Source: Saccharomonospora piscinae
GTDB lineage: Bacteria; Actinomycetota; Actinomycetes; Mycobacteriales; Pseudonocardiaceae
Direction: 5' to 3'
Assembly (NCBI RefSeq): GCF_005862235.1
Contig: NZ_VCEK01000002.1
Span: 62,001 to 126,000, forward strand
Length of the DNA: 64,000 bases
The position numbers and the translations under genes were made by a program. The notes below the pieces were generated by a model. The model saw nothing but the letters and a program-made list of their open reading frames with translations, was not told the origin of the DNA and searched no databases. Positions 28,687 to 35,972 of the stretch are shown in pieces; position 1 is the stretch's first letter; the number at the start of each line of letters is the position of its first letter.

Positions 28687-29712
28687 TCAGCTCCCTCGGG
28701 TGGTGGGTTGGCGTCGGTTCAACGTGAGCTTGTCATGCGCCCGCGACACCTCGGCACCGCCGGGTAGGAAAACTCCGCCCTGGCCGCGCCACCGGCCCAC
28801 GAGCGCGTCCACCGACCGCAGATGCGCGTCGGACAGGTCGCCGACGCCCGCCCCGAGCAGCCACGTCCGCAGCACTCGCCTGCGCACGGCGGGGGGCACC
28901 CCGGCGAGCGCCGCGACGCTCAGGTCACGCCCCGCCTCGGCGCGCCGCGCGACGTCGGCGGCCACGGCGTCGAGCGCGTCGCAGTCCTCCCGCAGCTGCC
29001 GCGCCGTGCGTGCCAGCGCGGCGGACACCCCACCGGCCAGCACGTCCTCCAGCAGCGGAAGCACCTCGTGCCGTACCCGCACCCGCCGGAACCGGGGGTC
29101 GGCGTTGTGCGGGTCGTCCCAGGGCGACACGCCCAGCTCCACGCAGGCCGCACTGGTGACCGACCTTGGCACGTCCAGCAGCGGGCGCGCCCAGGGCGGA
29201 TCCAGCGGCCGCATCCCCGCCAGCGAGCGCGAACCCGAGCCACGTCCGAGCCCCAGCAGCACGGTCTCGGCCTGGTCGTCCCGGGTGTGGCCGAGCAGCA
29301 CGAGTGAGCCAGGACCCGCGTGGTCGCGCAACGCGGCGTAGCGAGCCCGGCGCGCCGCCGCCTCGGGCCCACCGGGCCCGGCCACGGCCACCGGCAGCAC
29401 CGTCGCGGTGGCCACGCCCAGGTTCCGCGCCCGCTCCGCGGCCCGTGCGGCCACCTCGGCCGAGCCGGGTTGCAGACCGTGGTCCACCACGAGCGCGCCC
29501 ACCGTGAGGTCACGCCGCCGCCCGACGTGGGCCGCCGCCTCGGCGAGCGCCAGCGAGTCGGCTCCGCCCGACACCGCGACGTACACGCGACCCGACCGCA
29601 GCGGCGCCGCACACGCGCTGTCGGCGAGCAATGTCCGTACCGCCCTGCGCACTTCGAGGACCGCGTCGAGCGGCCTGCGGGAGAGCCGCTCTACTGCACC
29701 CGGCGCAGCCAT
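28687..29712 (-). CDS. tilS: tRNA(Ile)-lysidine synthetase
   Basis: 341 residues. PP-loop ATPase with the SGGADS motif at residues 48-53; adds lysine to C34 of the tRNA-Ile CAU anticodon so that it reads AUA. Further family landmarks are LGHTRDDQAETVLLGLGRG and WDDPHNADPRFRRVRVRHEVLP. The C-terminal domain is shorter than in E. coli, as in other actinobacteria. ATG at 29712 lies inside the end of the upstream zincin gene (22-base overlap). Confidence 0.95.
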   Translation of the reverse strand: MAAPGAVERLSRRPLDAVLEVRRAVRTLLADSACAAPLRSGRVYVAVSGGADSLALAEAAAHVGRRRDLTVGALVVDHGLQPGSAEVAARAAERARNLGVATATVLPVAVAGPGGPEAAARRARYAALRDHAGPGSLVLLGHTRDDQAETVLLGLGRGSGSRSLAGMRPLDPPWARPLLDVPRSVTSAACVELGVSPWDDPHNADPRFRRVRVRHEVLPLLEDVLAGGVSAALARTARQLREDCDALDAVAADVARRAEAGRDLSVAALAGVPPAVRRRVLRTWLLGAGVGDLSDAHLRSVDALVGRWRGQGGVFLPGGAEVSRAHDKLTLNRRQPTTRGS

Positions 29713-30818
29713 GCCTTCGGGTCCTTGATCTCCGACCGGCTCGGCAGCGTGTTCGGCGAGGTCCACACCGCGTTGAAGCCCGCCATGCCGACGGTGTCGA
29801 TGACCTCGCGGGTGAAGGCCGAGCCGAGGGCGTACTGGCGCACCTTGGCATCGACACCCAGCACCGACCGCAACACGCGGTCGAGCAGGCTGCCTCCGGA
29901 GCGCCGCGCGGTGACCCGCCGCCGGATGGTCGCCACGCTGGGCACGACGGCGGGCCCGACCGCGTCCATCACGTAGTCGGCGTGGCCCTCCAGCAGCGTG
30001 GACAACGCGATCAGCCGATCGAACACCGCGCGCTGGGACGGCGACTGCACCAGTTCGGCCACGCCCAGAGCCCCGTCCCGGCGCGCTCGGCGCAGGTTGT
30101 CCGGCAGTTGGGAGAGCACGGTGGTGAGCCCGTCGGACTCGGCGAAGCCGGTGATCAGGCGCCCCACCTCGTCGGCGAAGTACTCGCGCAGCCACTCGAC
30201 GGCGGTGAACTGCAGGCGGTGGGTGCATTCGTGCAGGCACACCCACATGCGGAAGTCCCTGCCCGGCACGCGCATGGCCCGCTGGGCGGTCACCACGTTC
30301 GGCGCCACCAGCAGCAGAGTGCCCTCGTGGTCGTCGCCGCCGAAGGGGTCGTACTGCCCCAGCACCCGGCTCCCGAGGAAGGCCAGCACCGCCCCGGTCT
30401 GCACCCCGGCGCTTCCGGCCAGCACCGGCGCCAGTGCCCTCCCGGGACCACCGGGCCGCTCCGCCGACGGCATCGCCCTGCTGGTCAGCCGGTCGAGTCC
30501 GGCGGCAGCGGCCCGCACCCAGCCGGGCCGGTCCACGACCTCGCCCGGCCGCAGCGGCAGGCCCGCGCCCAGTCCCGTCAGGTCTCTGACGTGCCGCTCG
30601 GCCTCCGCCGTCAGTTCCCGGAGGTCCGTCACCACACGGTCGGCGTCGGAGCGCTCCATCGCGGGGCCACCCCGGGCGAGGTAGGCGCCGGTGGACGCCG
30701 CGACCGACCAGTCGACCAGCGCGCCACGCCCGTCGCGTTCGCGCACTGCCGCGCTCATGCCCGCCGCTCCGGAGCGGCGGGGGTCACCGTGCCGGGGCTG
30801 CGAGTCGTCACCAGTCAT
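29691..30818 (-). CDS. Zinc-dependent metalloprotease of the F420-associated DUF2342 type
   Basis: 375 residues. The zincin site is HECTH, with LEGHADYVMD downstream supplying the next conserved residues; this is the family often annotated as coenzyme F420 biosynthesis-associated protein or zinc-dependent metalloprotease (Rv3626c in M. tuberculosis). The function is unproven. ATG at 30818 has GAAAGG too close; ATG at 30758 has GGAG at a better distance and a 20-bp palindrome just upstream, so the shorter form is a real possibility. Confidence 0.82.
   Translation of the reverse strand: MTGDDSQPRHGDPRRSGAAGMSAAVRERDGRGALVDWSVAASTGAYLARGGPAMERSDADRVVTDLRELTAEAERHVRDLTGLGAGLPLRPGEVVDRPGWVRAAAAGLDRLTSRAMPSAERPGGPGRALAPVLAGSAGVQTGAVLAFLGSRVLGQYDPFGGDDHEGTLLLVAPNVVTAQRAMRVPGRDFRMWVCLHECTHRLQFTAVEWLREYFADEVGRLITGFAESDGLTTVLSQLPDNLRRARRDGALGVAELVQSPSQRAVFDRLIALSTLLEGHADYVMDAVGPAVVPSVATIRRRVTARRSGGSLLDRVLRSVLGVDAKVRQYALGSAFTREVIDTVGMAGFNAVWTSPNTLPSRSEIKDPKAWLRRVQ
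30761..30780. repeat. 20-bp perfect palindrome at the 5-prime end of the zincin gene
   Basis: CCGCCGCTCC directly followed by its reverse complement GGAGCGGCGG. It either encodes part of the N-terminus or, if translation starts at 30758, forms a structure covering the ribosome site. Confidence 0.8.
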
Positions 30819-30873
30819 CCTTTCGCCGCCTGCGCCGGTCGCATCACCGGCCCGCTCTCGACGCTACCCGTCC

Positions 30874-32841
30874 TCAGCGGCAACCACAGGCGTGCAGAGC
30901 GGCCGGGAACCGGTCGAGCGCCGCGCGCACGGCGTCGGTGTCGGAGCCGACCCCCATGAGCGCGAACACCAGGAGCCTGCCGTCGGCCGTCTGCACCTGC
31001 CCCGCCAGGGTGTGGACGCCGTTCTCGCCCGGCAGCGAGCCCGTTTTGGCCCGCACCCAGCCGCGCCCGTCGTGGGTCGGTCCCTCGCCGTAACGGCCGG
31101 CGAGGGTGCCGCTGCCGCCCGCCACCGGCATCCCGCCCAGCATCGGGCGCAGCCTCGGCTCACCGTCGCCGGACGCGGCCATGGTCAGCAACCGGGTGAG
31201 TGCCACCGCGGACACCGCGCTCTGCGGCGAGAGCCCGCTGTTGTCGCGCAGGTCGACGTCGCCGACGTCCAGTCCGTTGCGCGACAGCACGTCCAGGGTC
31301 GCCTCGGCCGCGCCCTCGAACGAGGGTTCCTTCCCCTCGGCGATGGCCACCTGCCGCCCCAGTGCCTCGGCGAGCAGGTTGTCCGACTCCACGAGCGACG
31401 TGCGCACGAGTTGCGACACCGGCGCGGAACGCACCTCGCCCAGCACCGCCGCGCCCTCCGGGGCCGTGGTAGCCCCGCCCGCCTGCGCCCCGAGTTCGCT
31501 CGCGAGGACCCCGGCGAGGTGCTCCGCGGGATCCGGGCGCCCCGGGGAATGCCCGTTCAGCGGATCGGTGCGGCCACCGTCGAGCATGGCGGGCTCGACG
31601 GCCACCATGTAGGTCGAGGGCACGTCCTCGGGCGCCCAGCCCGGCCCCTCCGTGGGGCCCGTGAAGGCCGAGGTGTCCAGCTCCACACGGGAGACGTCGC
31701 CCCCGGTGGCGTCGCGAACCTGCTCGACGAGGTCGTCGAGGTGCGCCGCACCCGGAAAGATCGACTCCTGACCCGGCGGCAGGGACGACAGCGTGACGTC
31801 GCCCCCGGCGACGAGCACCACCGTGCCCGGTTCCGCGCCCTCGACCACCGTCGTCGGGATGCGCATGTCGTGATCCAGCGCGAGCAACGCCGCCGCGGCC
31901 GTGAAGAGTTTCGTGGTGGAACCGGGAACCCGGGCCTGGCCCGGATCCCGTTCCCAGAGGGCGGTACCCGAGGCCGGGTCCACCACGCTGCCGGTCAGCA
32001 CGGTGAACGCGGGGTCCGACACCAGCGGGTCCAGCGCGGCGGCCACTCCGTCCGCCGTCGGCTGTGAGCCCGCTCCCGACGCGGCGCGGAGCGCGAGCGC
32101 CACCTCGCGAGGCGCGGGCGGGTCCGACTGGGGCAGGTTGGGCGCCCAGGGAAGGCCGAGCCGGTTGGACACGTCCGGCAGGGCCAGCACCCCTCCTGTC
32201 GCCAGCAGCACCACGGCGAGCACCACCGCGAGCACGATCGTCCGGCGGCGGCGTGGCCTGCCCGTGGACTCGCCCTGCGGGGTGTCACCGGGCGGCGGCT
32301 CGGACGGTGCCTGCTCCTCGCCCGCCCGATCCGGGTCGCCGGGCGCGGCACGTTCCCCGGCAGGCGTCCCGGCCGGGCGGGTGGCGGGGCGCGCGGGCTG
32401 TGCTGGTTCGGCGAGTTCGGCGGGTTCCGGCGCGACCGCGCGTTGCTGTTCCGTCCCGCCCGCGCGCGGCTCGATGCGGGTCGGCCATGCCTGGCGGCCC
32501 GCCGGTGGGGCGGCGGCGTCCGGGGGCACGGGCGGAGGTGACAGTGGGGGCGCCTGCTGGGCGGGCCGGAACGCCTGGAACGGCTCGGGCCGCGAGGAAG
32601 GCGGGGCCGACCGCGGTGGGTGGGCCTGCCCTGACTCGTCGCGTTCACGCGGGCCTGGCCGGGGCGCCGGTCGTGGCACCCGCAGTGTGGAATGATCGTC
32701 AGGGTTGTCCGCCGGATTGGCGGGAATGCTCATCCTGTCGGTCTTCTGCTGTTCCGGAGGCTCGGTCTTGTCAGGCGCACGGTCCGGATCATGGTCGCTG
32801 GACGGCCATCTCGGCCCCTGACCGTCTCCCGTGCCAGACAA
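30874..32841 (-). CDS. dacB: D-alanyl-D-alanine carboxypeptidase/endopeptidase (PBP4, S13)
   Basis: 655 residues. Penicillin-binding motifs are STTK (in PGSTTKLF), SDN (VESDNLLAE) and KTG (RAKTGSL), as in PBP4. A single membrane helix (about 203-221) after RPRRRRT is preceded by about 200 Pro-rich cytoplasmic residues, so the enzyme is anchored with its catalytic domain outside. The start is TTG at 32841, supported by AGGAGG (complement of 32846-32851) 4 bases upstream; ATG at 32733 lacks a good site. It is divergent from ppa. Confidence 0.92.
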   Translation of the reverse strand: MSGTGDGQGPRWPSSDHDPDRAPDKTEPPEQQKTDRMSIPANPADNPDDHSTLRVPRPAPRPGPRERDESGQAHPPRSAPPSSRPEPFQAFRPAQQAPPLSPPPVPPDAAAPPAGRQAWPTRIEPRAGGTEQQRAVAPEPAELAEPAQPARPATRPAGTPAGERAAPGDPDRAGEEQAPSEPPPGDTPQGESTGRPRRRRTIVLAVVLAVVLLATGGVLALPDVSNRLGLPWAPNLPQSDPPAPREVALALRAASGAGSQPTADGVAAALDPLVSDPAFTVLTGSVVDPASGTALWERDPGQARVPGSTTKLFTAAAALLALDHDMRIPTTVVEGAEPGTVVLVAGGDVTLSSLPPGQESIFPGAAHLDDLVEQVRDATGGDVSRVELDTSAFTGPTEGPGWAPEDVPSTYMVAVEPAMLDGGRTDPLNGHSPGRPDPAEHLAGVLASELGAQAGGATTAPEGAAVLGEVRSAPVSQLVRTSLVESDNLLAEALGRQVAIAEGKEPSFEGAAEATLDVLSRNGLDVGDVDLRDNSGLSPQSAVSAVALTRLLTMAASGDGEPRLRPMLGGMPVAGGSGTLAGRYGEGPTHDGRGWVRAKTGSLPGENGVHTLAGQVQTADGRLLVFALMGVGSDTDAVRAALDRFPAALHACGCR

Positions 32842-32845
32842 AACC

Positions 32846-32851
32846 CCTCCT
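32846..32851 (-). promoter_or_regulatory. Ribosome binding site supporting the TTG start of dacB
   Basis: AGGAGG on the minus strand, extended by GG, lies 4 bases before TTG at 32841. This is the strongest such site in the region and is the reason the long N-terminal tail is included in DacB. Confidence 0.6.
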
Positions 32852-32994
32852 CGCGGTCAAGGGGGCAGACATCACATTTGCACACCATCAGTGGTCCGCC
32901 TGCCCTGTGCGTGGTCCACACTAGTCATGCCCGAAGTGATCACGTGTGAGCCGCCCGGTTGAGCAGCGGCGCGAGACGAAGCAGCGAGGACGGC

Positions 32995-33498
32995 GTGGAG
33001 TTCGACGTCACCATCGAGATCCCCAAGGGGGAGCGCAACAAGTACGAGGTGGACCACAAGACGGGGCGCATCAAACTCGACCGCACCCTGTTCACGGCCA
33101 CGCAGTACCCGGCCGACTACGGCTTCATCGACGACACGCTGGGGCAGGACGGCGACCCGCTCGACGTGCTCGTGCTCGTGCAGGAGCCCACGTTCCCCGG
33201 CTGCCTGATCCGCTGCCGGGCCATCGGCATGTTCCGCATGACCGACGAGAAGGGCCCCGACGACAAGGTGCTGGCCGTCCCGTCGGACGACCCGCGCATG
33301 GAGCACCTGCGCGACATCCACCACCTCAACGAGTTCCACAAGCTGGAAATCGAGCACTTCTTCCAGGTCTACAAGGACCTCGAACCCGCCAAGAGCGTGG
33401 AGGGCTCGACCTGGGCGAGCCGCGCCGAGGCGGAGGCGGAGATCCAGCGCTCGTACGAGCGCCAGGCCGCCCACGAGGAGCAGGGCGCCGAGCACTGA
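32995..33498 (+). CDS. ppa: Inorganic pyrophosphatase (family I)
   Basis: 167 residues; hydrolyses pyrophosphate in the cytosol. The signature [10 protein letters not shown] with metal-binding aspartates, ADYGFIDDT and the [13 protein letters not shown] start are visible. GTG at 32995 is chosen: GAGGA lies 6 bases upstream and the protein then begins [12 protein letters not shown] like other actinobacterial Ppa. It is complementary to the membrane pyrophosphatase hppA later in the window. Confidence 0.96.
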   Translation: MEFDVTIEIPKGERNKYEVDHKTGRIKLDRTLFTATQYPADYGFIDDTLGQDGDPLDVLVLVQEPTFPGCLIRCRAIGMFRMTDEKGPDDKVLAVPSDDPRMEHLRDIHHLNEFHKLEIEHFFQVYKDLEPAKSVEGSTWASRAEAEAEIQRSYERQAAHEEQGAEH

Positions 33499-33506
33499 GC
33501 TGAACA

Positions 33507-33558
33507 AGCACTGACACGCTCGGCTGGGGCGACCGTCCCAGCCGAGCGTGTCAGTGCT
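33507..33558. terminator. 22-bp perfect bidirectional terminator after ppa
   Basis: Arms at 33507-33528 and 33537-33558 are perfect inverted repeats (start AGCACTGACACGCTCGGCTG) with an 8-base loop. It ends ppa transcription and also that of the convergent NUDIX gene, whose stop codon overlaps it. It marks the left edge of the accessory island. Confidence 0.92.
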
Positions 33559-34022
33559 CATGCCGACGTGGTCGCGAATCCGTACTCACGCAGAATCCTG
33601 CCGTTGTGAATATCGTTCCACGCTACGCCGAGGAACTCGAGGGCGTCGGAGGGTAACTGGGCCGGATCCGCCCAGACGAGTTCGGTGCATTTCCGCGGCT
33701 CATGGATCTTCGGTGTTCCGTGCCAGGTGGCGGCGGTGAAAAAGATGTCCACGCGAGGTTCTTGGCTCATCCGGAACCAGGTGGTACCTGGCATCAGATC
33801 GGCGTGCTGTAGTGAAATGCCGAGCTCCTCCTCGGCTTCGCGGACGGCGCACGCCGTCGGGGTCTCTCCAAGATCGACGTGCCCTGCCGGCAGACCGAGC
33901 TGACCGTCCGCGTACCCGGACCCGGCACGCCGCATGAGAAGCGTTCTCTCTCGCCGGACGAGGAAGATGTGGACGGCGAGCGGGTAGCGGTCGTGCTTGG
34001 TGTCGAACACGTACGTCGACAT
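33558..34022 (-). CDS. NUDIX hydrolase
   Basis: 154 residues. The Nudix box GHVDLGETPTACAVREAEEE continues LGI and fits GX5EX7REUXEEXGU. The substrate (nucleoside diphosphate derivative) cannot be told. ATG at 34022 follows AAGGAG. It lies 82 bases downstream of the reductase-like gene on the same strand, so the two are probably co-transcribed; a nucleotide-clearing or product-hydrolysing role beside the reductase is inference. Confidence 0.9.
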   Translation of the reverse strand: MSTYVFDTKHDRYPLAVHIFLVRRERTLLMRRAGSGYADGQLGLPAGHVDLGETPTACAVREAEEELGISLQHADLMPGTTWFRMSQEPRVDIFFTAATWHGTPKIHEPRKCTELVWADPAQLPSDALEFLGVAWNDIHNGRILREYGFATTSA

Positions 34023-34104
34023 GCGACTCCTTCGCTGTCCGATCGTGGGCGGGCTCGTACGACAAGAGCACCGGACGCGGGGTAGGTGCTTACGCTTCGT
34101 CAAC

Positions 34105-35820
34105 CTATCCGTTGGTGGGCGCCACAGCCAGCGCTTTCGGCTGGACCGTGCGGGATCCGTCCACGTACGCGGTGATTCCTTTGCAGCCCTGCTGGAACGC
34201 GCTGACGTAGGTGTCGTAGACGTCGATTGATTGTGCCGTGCCGGGCAAGTTCACCGTTTTCGACACAGCTTCATCGACGCAAGCTTGGACCGCTGCGGCC
34301 ATCGCCAGGTGTCCAGACGGGCTGATTTGGGTCGCGGTCGCCAGCACCCCACGCAACCGTTCTGGCAGTGTCGGGTCGGCTGGCAGGCGACCGTGAGTAC
34401 GAACGAACTCAAGCACGTCGGTACGACCCGCGTCTTTCAGCGCGGCGAAAACCCCAGGATGCTGGTGTCCTGGCTGTTCGGACAACCGAAACAGTGGCTC
34501 GATTCCGGTCGAGGCATCCACTACCGGCGCCGAGCGCCCGGTCGGCGGCACGGCGATCGTGGAGGAGTTGCGTAGCTGCCCGGTCGCGGCGATCTTGTCA
34601 GCGAGTACAGCCCAGTCGCTACGGTTGACGCTGTCCACCTCTAATGCCGCGAATCGCCCTAGAAACCGCGGATCGGCATATCGCGACCGGCCGCTCAGCA
34701 CTGCCGGGGCGCCACCCCGGGTGTGCGCGAGTTCGACCGACGCAAGCTTGGAGGTGTAATTGACGAGCGCCAAGACTTCTTGGGTCAGCCGCCGCCCCTC
34801 GGTGCTGTCGTAGGGGAGCCCGGCCGCAAGCAGTAGATCGGCCAGACCGCAGAAGCCAATGCCGATTTTGCGTTTGGCGCCCATAACTCGTGCCGACACT
34901 GGCGAGGGGTAATGGGCGAGACTCGCCTCGACGGCATCGTCCAGCGCTCGCACCAGCGTCCGCGTGGTGTCGGAGAGCGCGTCGGCGTCGACAGGAAACG
35001 CTCCCGTGCCGCTGAAGAACCGACCGAGGTTCAAGTATCCGAACTGGCAGGTTTCACCGGCCGCCAGCCCCACTTCGGCGCAGGGAGCGGTGGAGACGTA
35101 TGTGCCGACTTCGGGAGTCGGATTGCCCTCGTTCATCCGATCGGCGAACAGCAACCCCGGATCGGCGCAGAGGTGGGCAGCCTCTGCTGCGGCGAGCAGC
35201 AGGTTTCGCTCCCGTCCGGGGTAGGAAAGTGCAGCACTCATCTGCTTGTCGGTCACGTTCAGGGAAATGTTGAACTTCCAAACTTCGTCCCGAGAGTCGG
35301 CACCCACCTTGCAGGTAATGAATTCTTGAGCGCGCGGGTGTTCCAGGGACAGGACGGCCATGTTCCCGACCGGCCTATTCTCCAGTCCAGAAGCCGCTCC
35401 CTCAACGGCGATCTCGTTGAGATAGCGCAGTACGCCGACCGGGTCGTTTAACTCGTCGAGCGCAAAACCCGTACCCATCCCCGCCCGGTGGTAGCCATCG
35501 ACGATCGTTTTGACCTGCGCAAGGTCGCCGCGCAGGTCCACGGGCGGAACCGCGCACGCCGCTAGCGGCCGCTCGTTGTACCGGCCGGCGTTGGTCATGA
35601 TCGGCGTGGAGAAAACAATACGTTCGCTATCCAGAGCATGGCCGAGACGCTCGCCGAACACAGCTGCACCCGTCGCGTCGAAGCGGGCGTCAGCGGTTTC
35701 AAGCGCGGCGACAATACGAGTCACCATATCCGGTGCGGTCTCATGCCTAGAGATCATCTGACCATCGCGCAGATATGCTTCACGGCGAGGGCTGCTGGGG
35801 AAGTTCGAACGATACACCAC
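34105..35820 (-). CDS. Compact class II (B12-type) ribonucleotide reductase-like protein
   Basis: 571 residues covering just the ten-stranded barrel core of NrdJ-type reductases. Landmarks: STPIMTNAGR (73-80 region), LAAC with Cys89, HRAGMGTGF, NFNISLNVTD-like KFNISLNVTD, active-site loop STAPCAE with Cys247 and Glu249, ETCQF with Cys258, AVPPTGRS phosphate loop, and the ending SKTVNLP/GCKGITAYVDGSR. The usual Asn two residues before the radical Cys (N-P-C-x-E) is Ala245 here. There is no ATP cone and no C-terminal redox-cysteine tail. Start GTG with GGGAGACG upstream. Host class II enzymes are usually much longer, so this is likely an accessory paralogue. Confidence 0.85.
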   Translation of the reverse strand: MVYRSNFPSSPRREAYLRDGQMISRHETAPDMVTRIVAALETADARFDATGAAVFGERLGHALDSERIVFSTPIMTNAGRYNERPLAACAVPPVDLRGDLAQVKTIVDGYHRAGMGTGFALDELNDPVGVLRYLNEIAVEGAASGLENRPVGNMAVLSLEHPRAQEFITCKVGADSRDEVWKFNISLNVTDKQMSAALSYPGRERNLLLAAAEAAHLCADPGLLFADRMNEGNPTPEVGTYVSTAPCAEVGLAAGETCQFGYLNLGRFFSGTGAFPVDADALSDTTRTLVRALDDAVEASLAHYPSPVSARVMGAKRKIGIGFCGLADLLLAAGLPYDSTEGRRLTQEVLALVNYTSKLASVELAHTRGGAPAVLSGRSRYADPRFLGRFAALEVDSVNRSDWAVLADKIAATGQLRNSSTIAVPPTGRSAPVVDASTGIEPLFRLSEQPGHQHPGVFAALKDAGRTDVLEFVRTHGRLPADPTLPERLRGVLATATQISPSGHLAMAAAVQACVDEAVSKTVNLPGTAQSIDVYDTYVSAFQQGCKGITAYVDGSRTVQPKALAVAPTNG

Positions 35821-35972
35821 GGTTACTCGTCTCCCTGTGCTCGTCTGCCCCCGGCCTGGGGGCGTTGGAGATCAAGACCATCGTGGTGCCCGGGTGTGCC
35901 GCTAGGATGAAAGACCACTCACGGTAAGTTCACGCACACTCACGGATTTATACCGAATCGGAGATGTAGACG
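35821..35972. promoter_or_regulatory. Divergent regulatory region of the reductase and XRE-deformylase genes
   Basis: 152 bases. ACTCACGG occurs twice in direct orientation (35917-35924 and 35938-35945), exactly 21 bases apart, i.e. two helical turns, followed by TTTATACC (35948-35954 area), the most -10-like sequence. A small hairpin GCCCCC-5-GGGGGC (35847-35863) is on the reductase side. This is where the XRE domain would be expected to bind. Confidence 0.45.
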
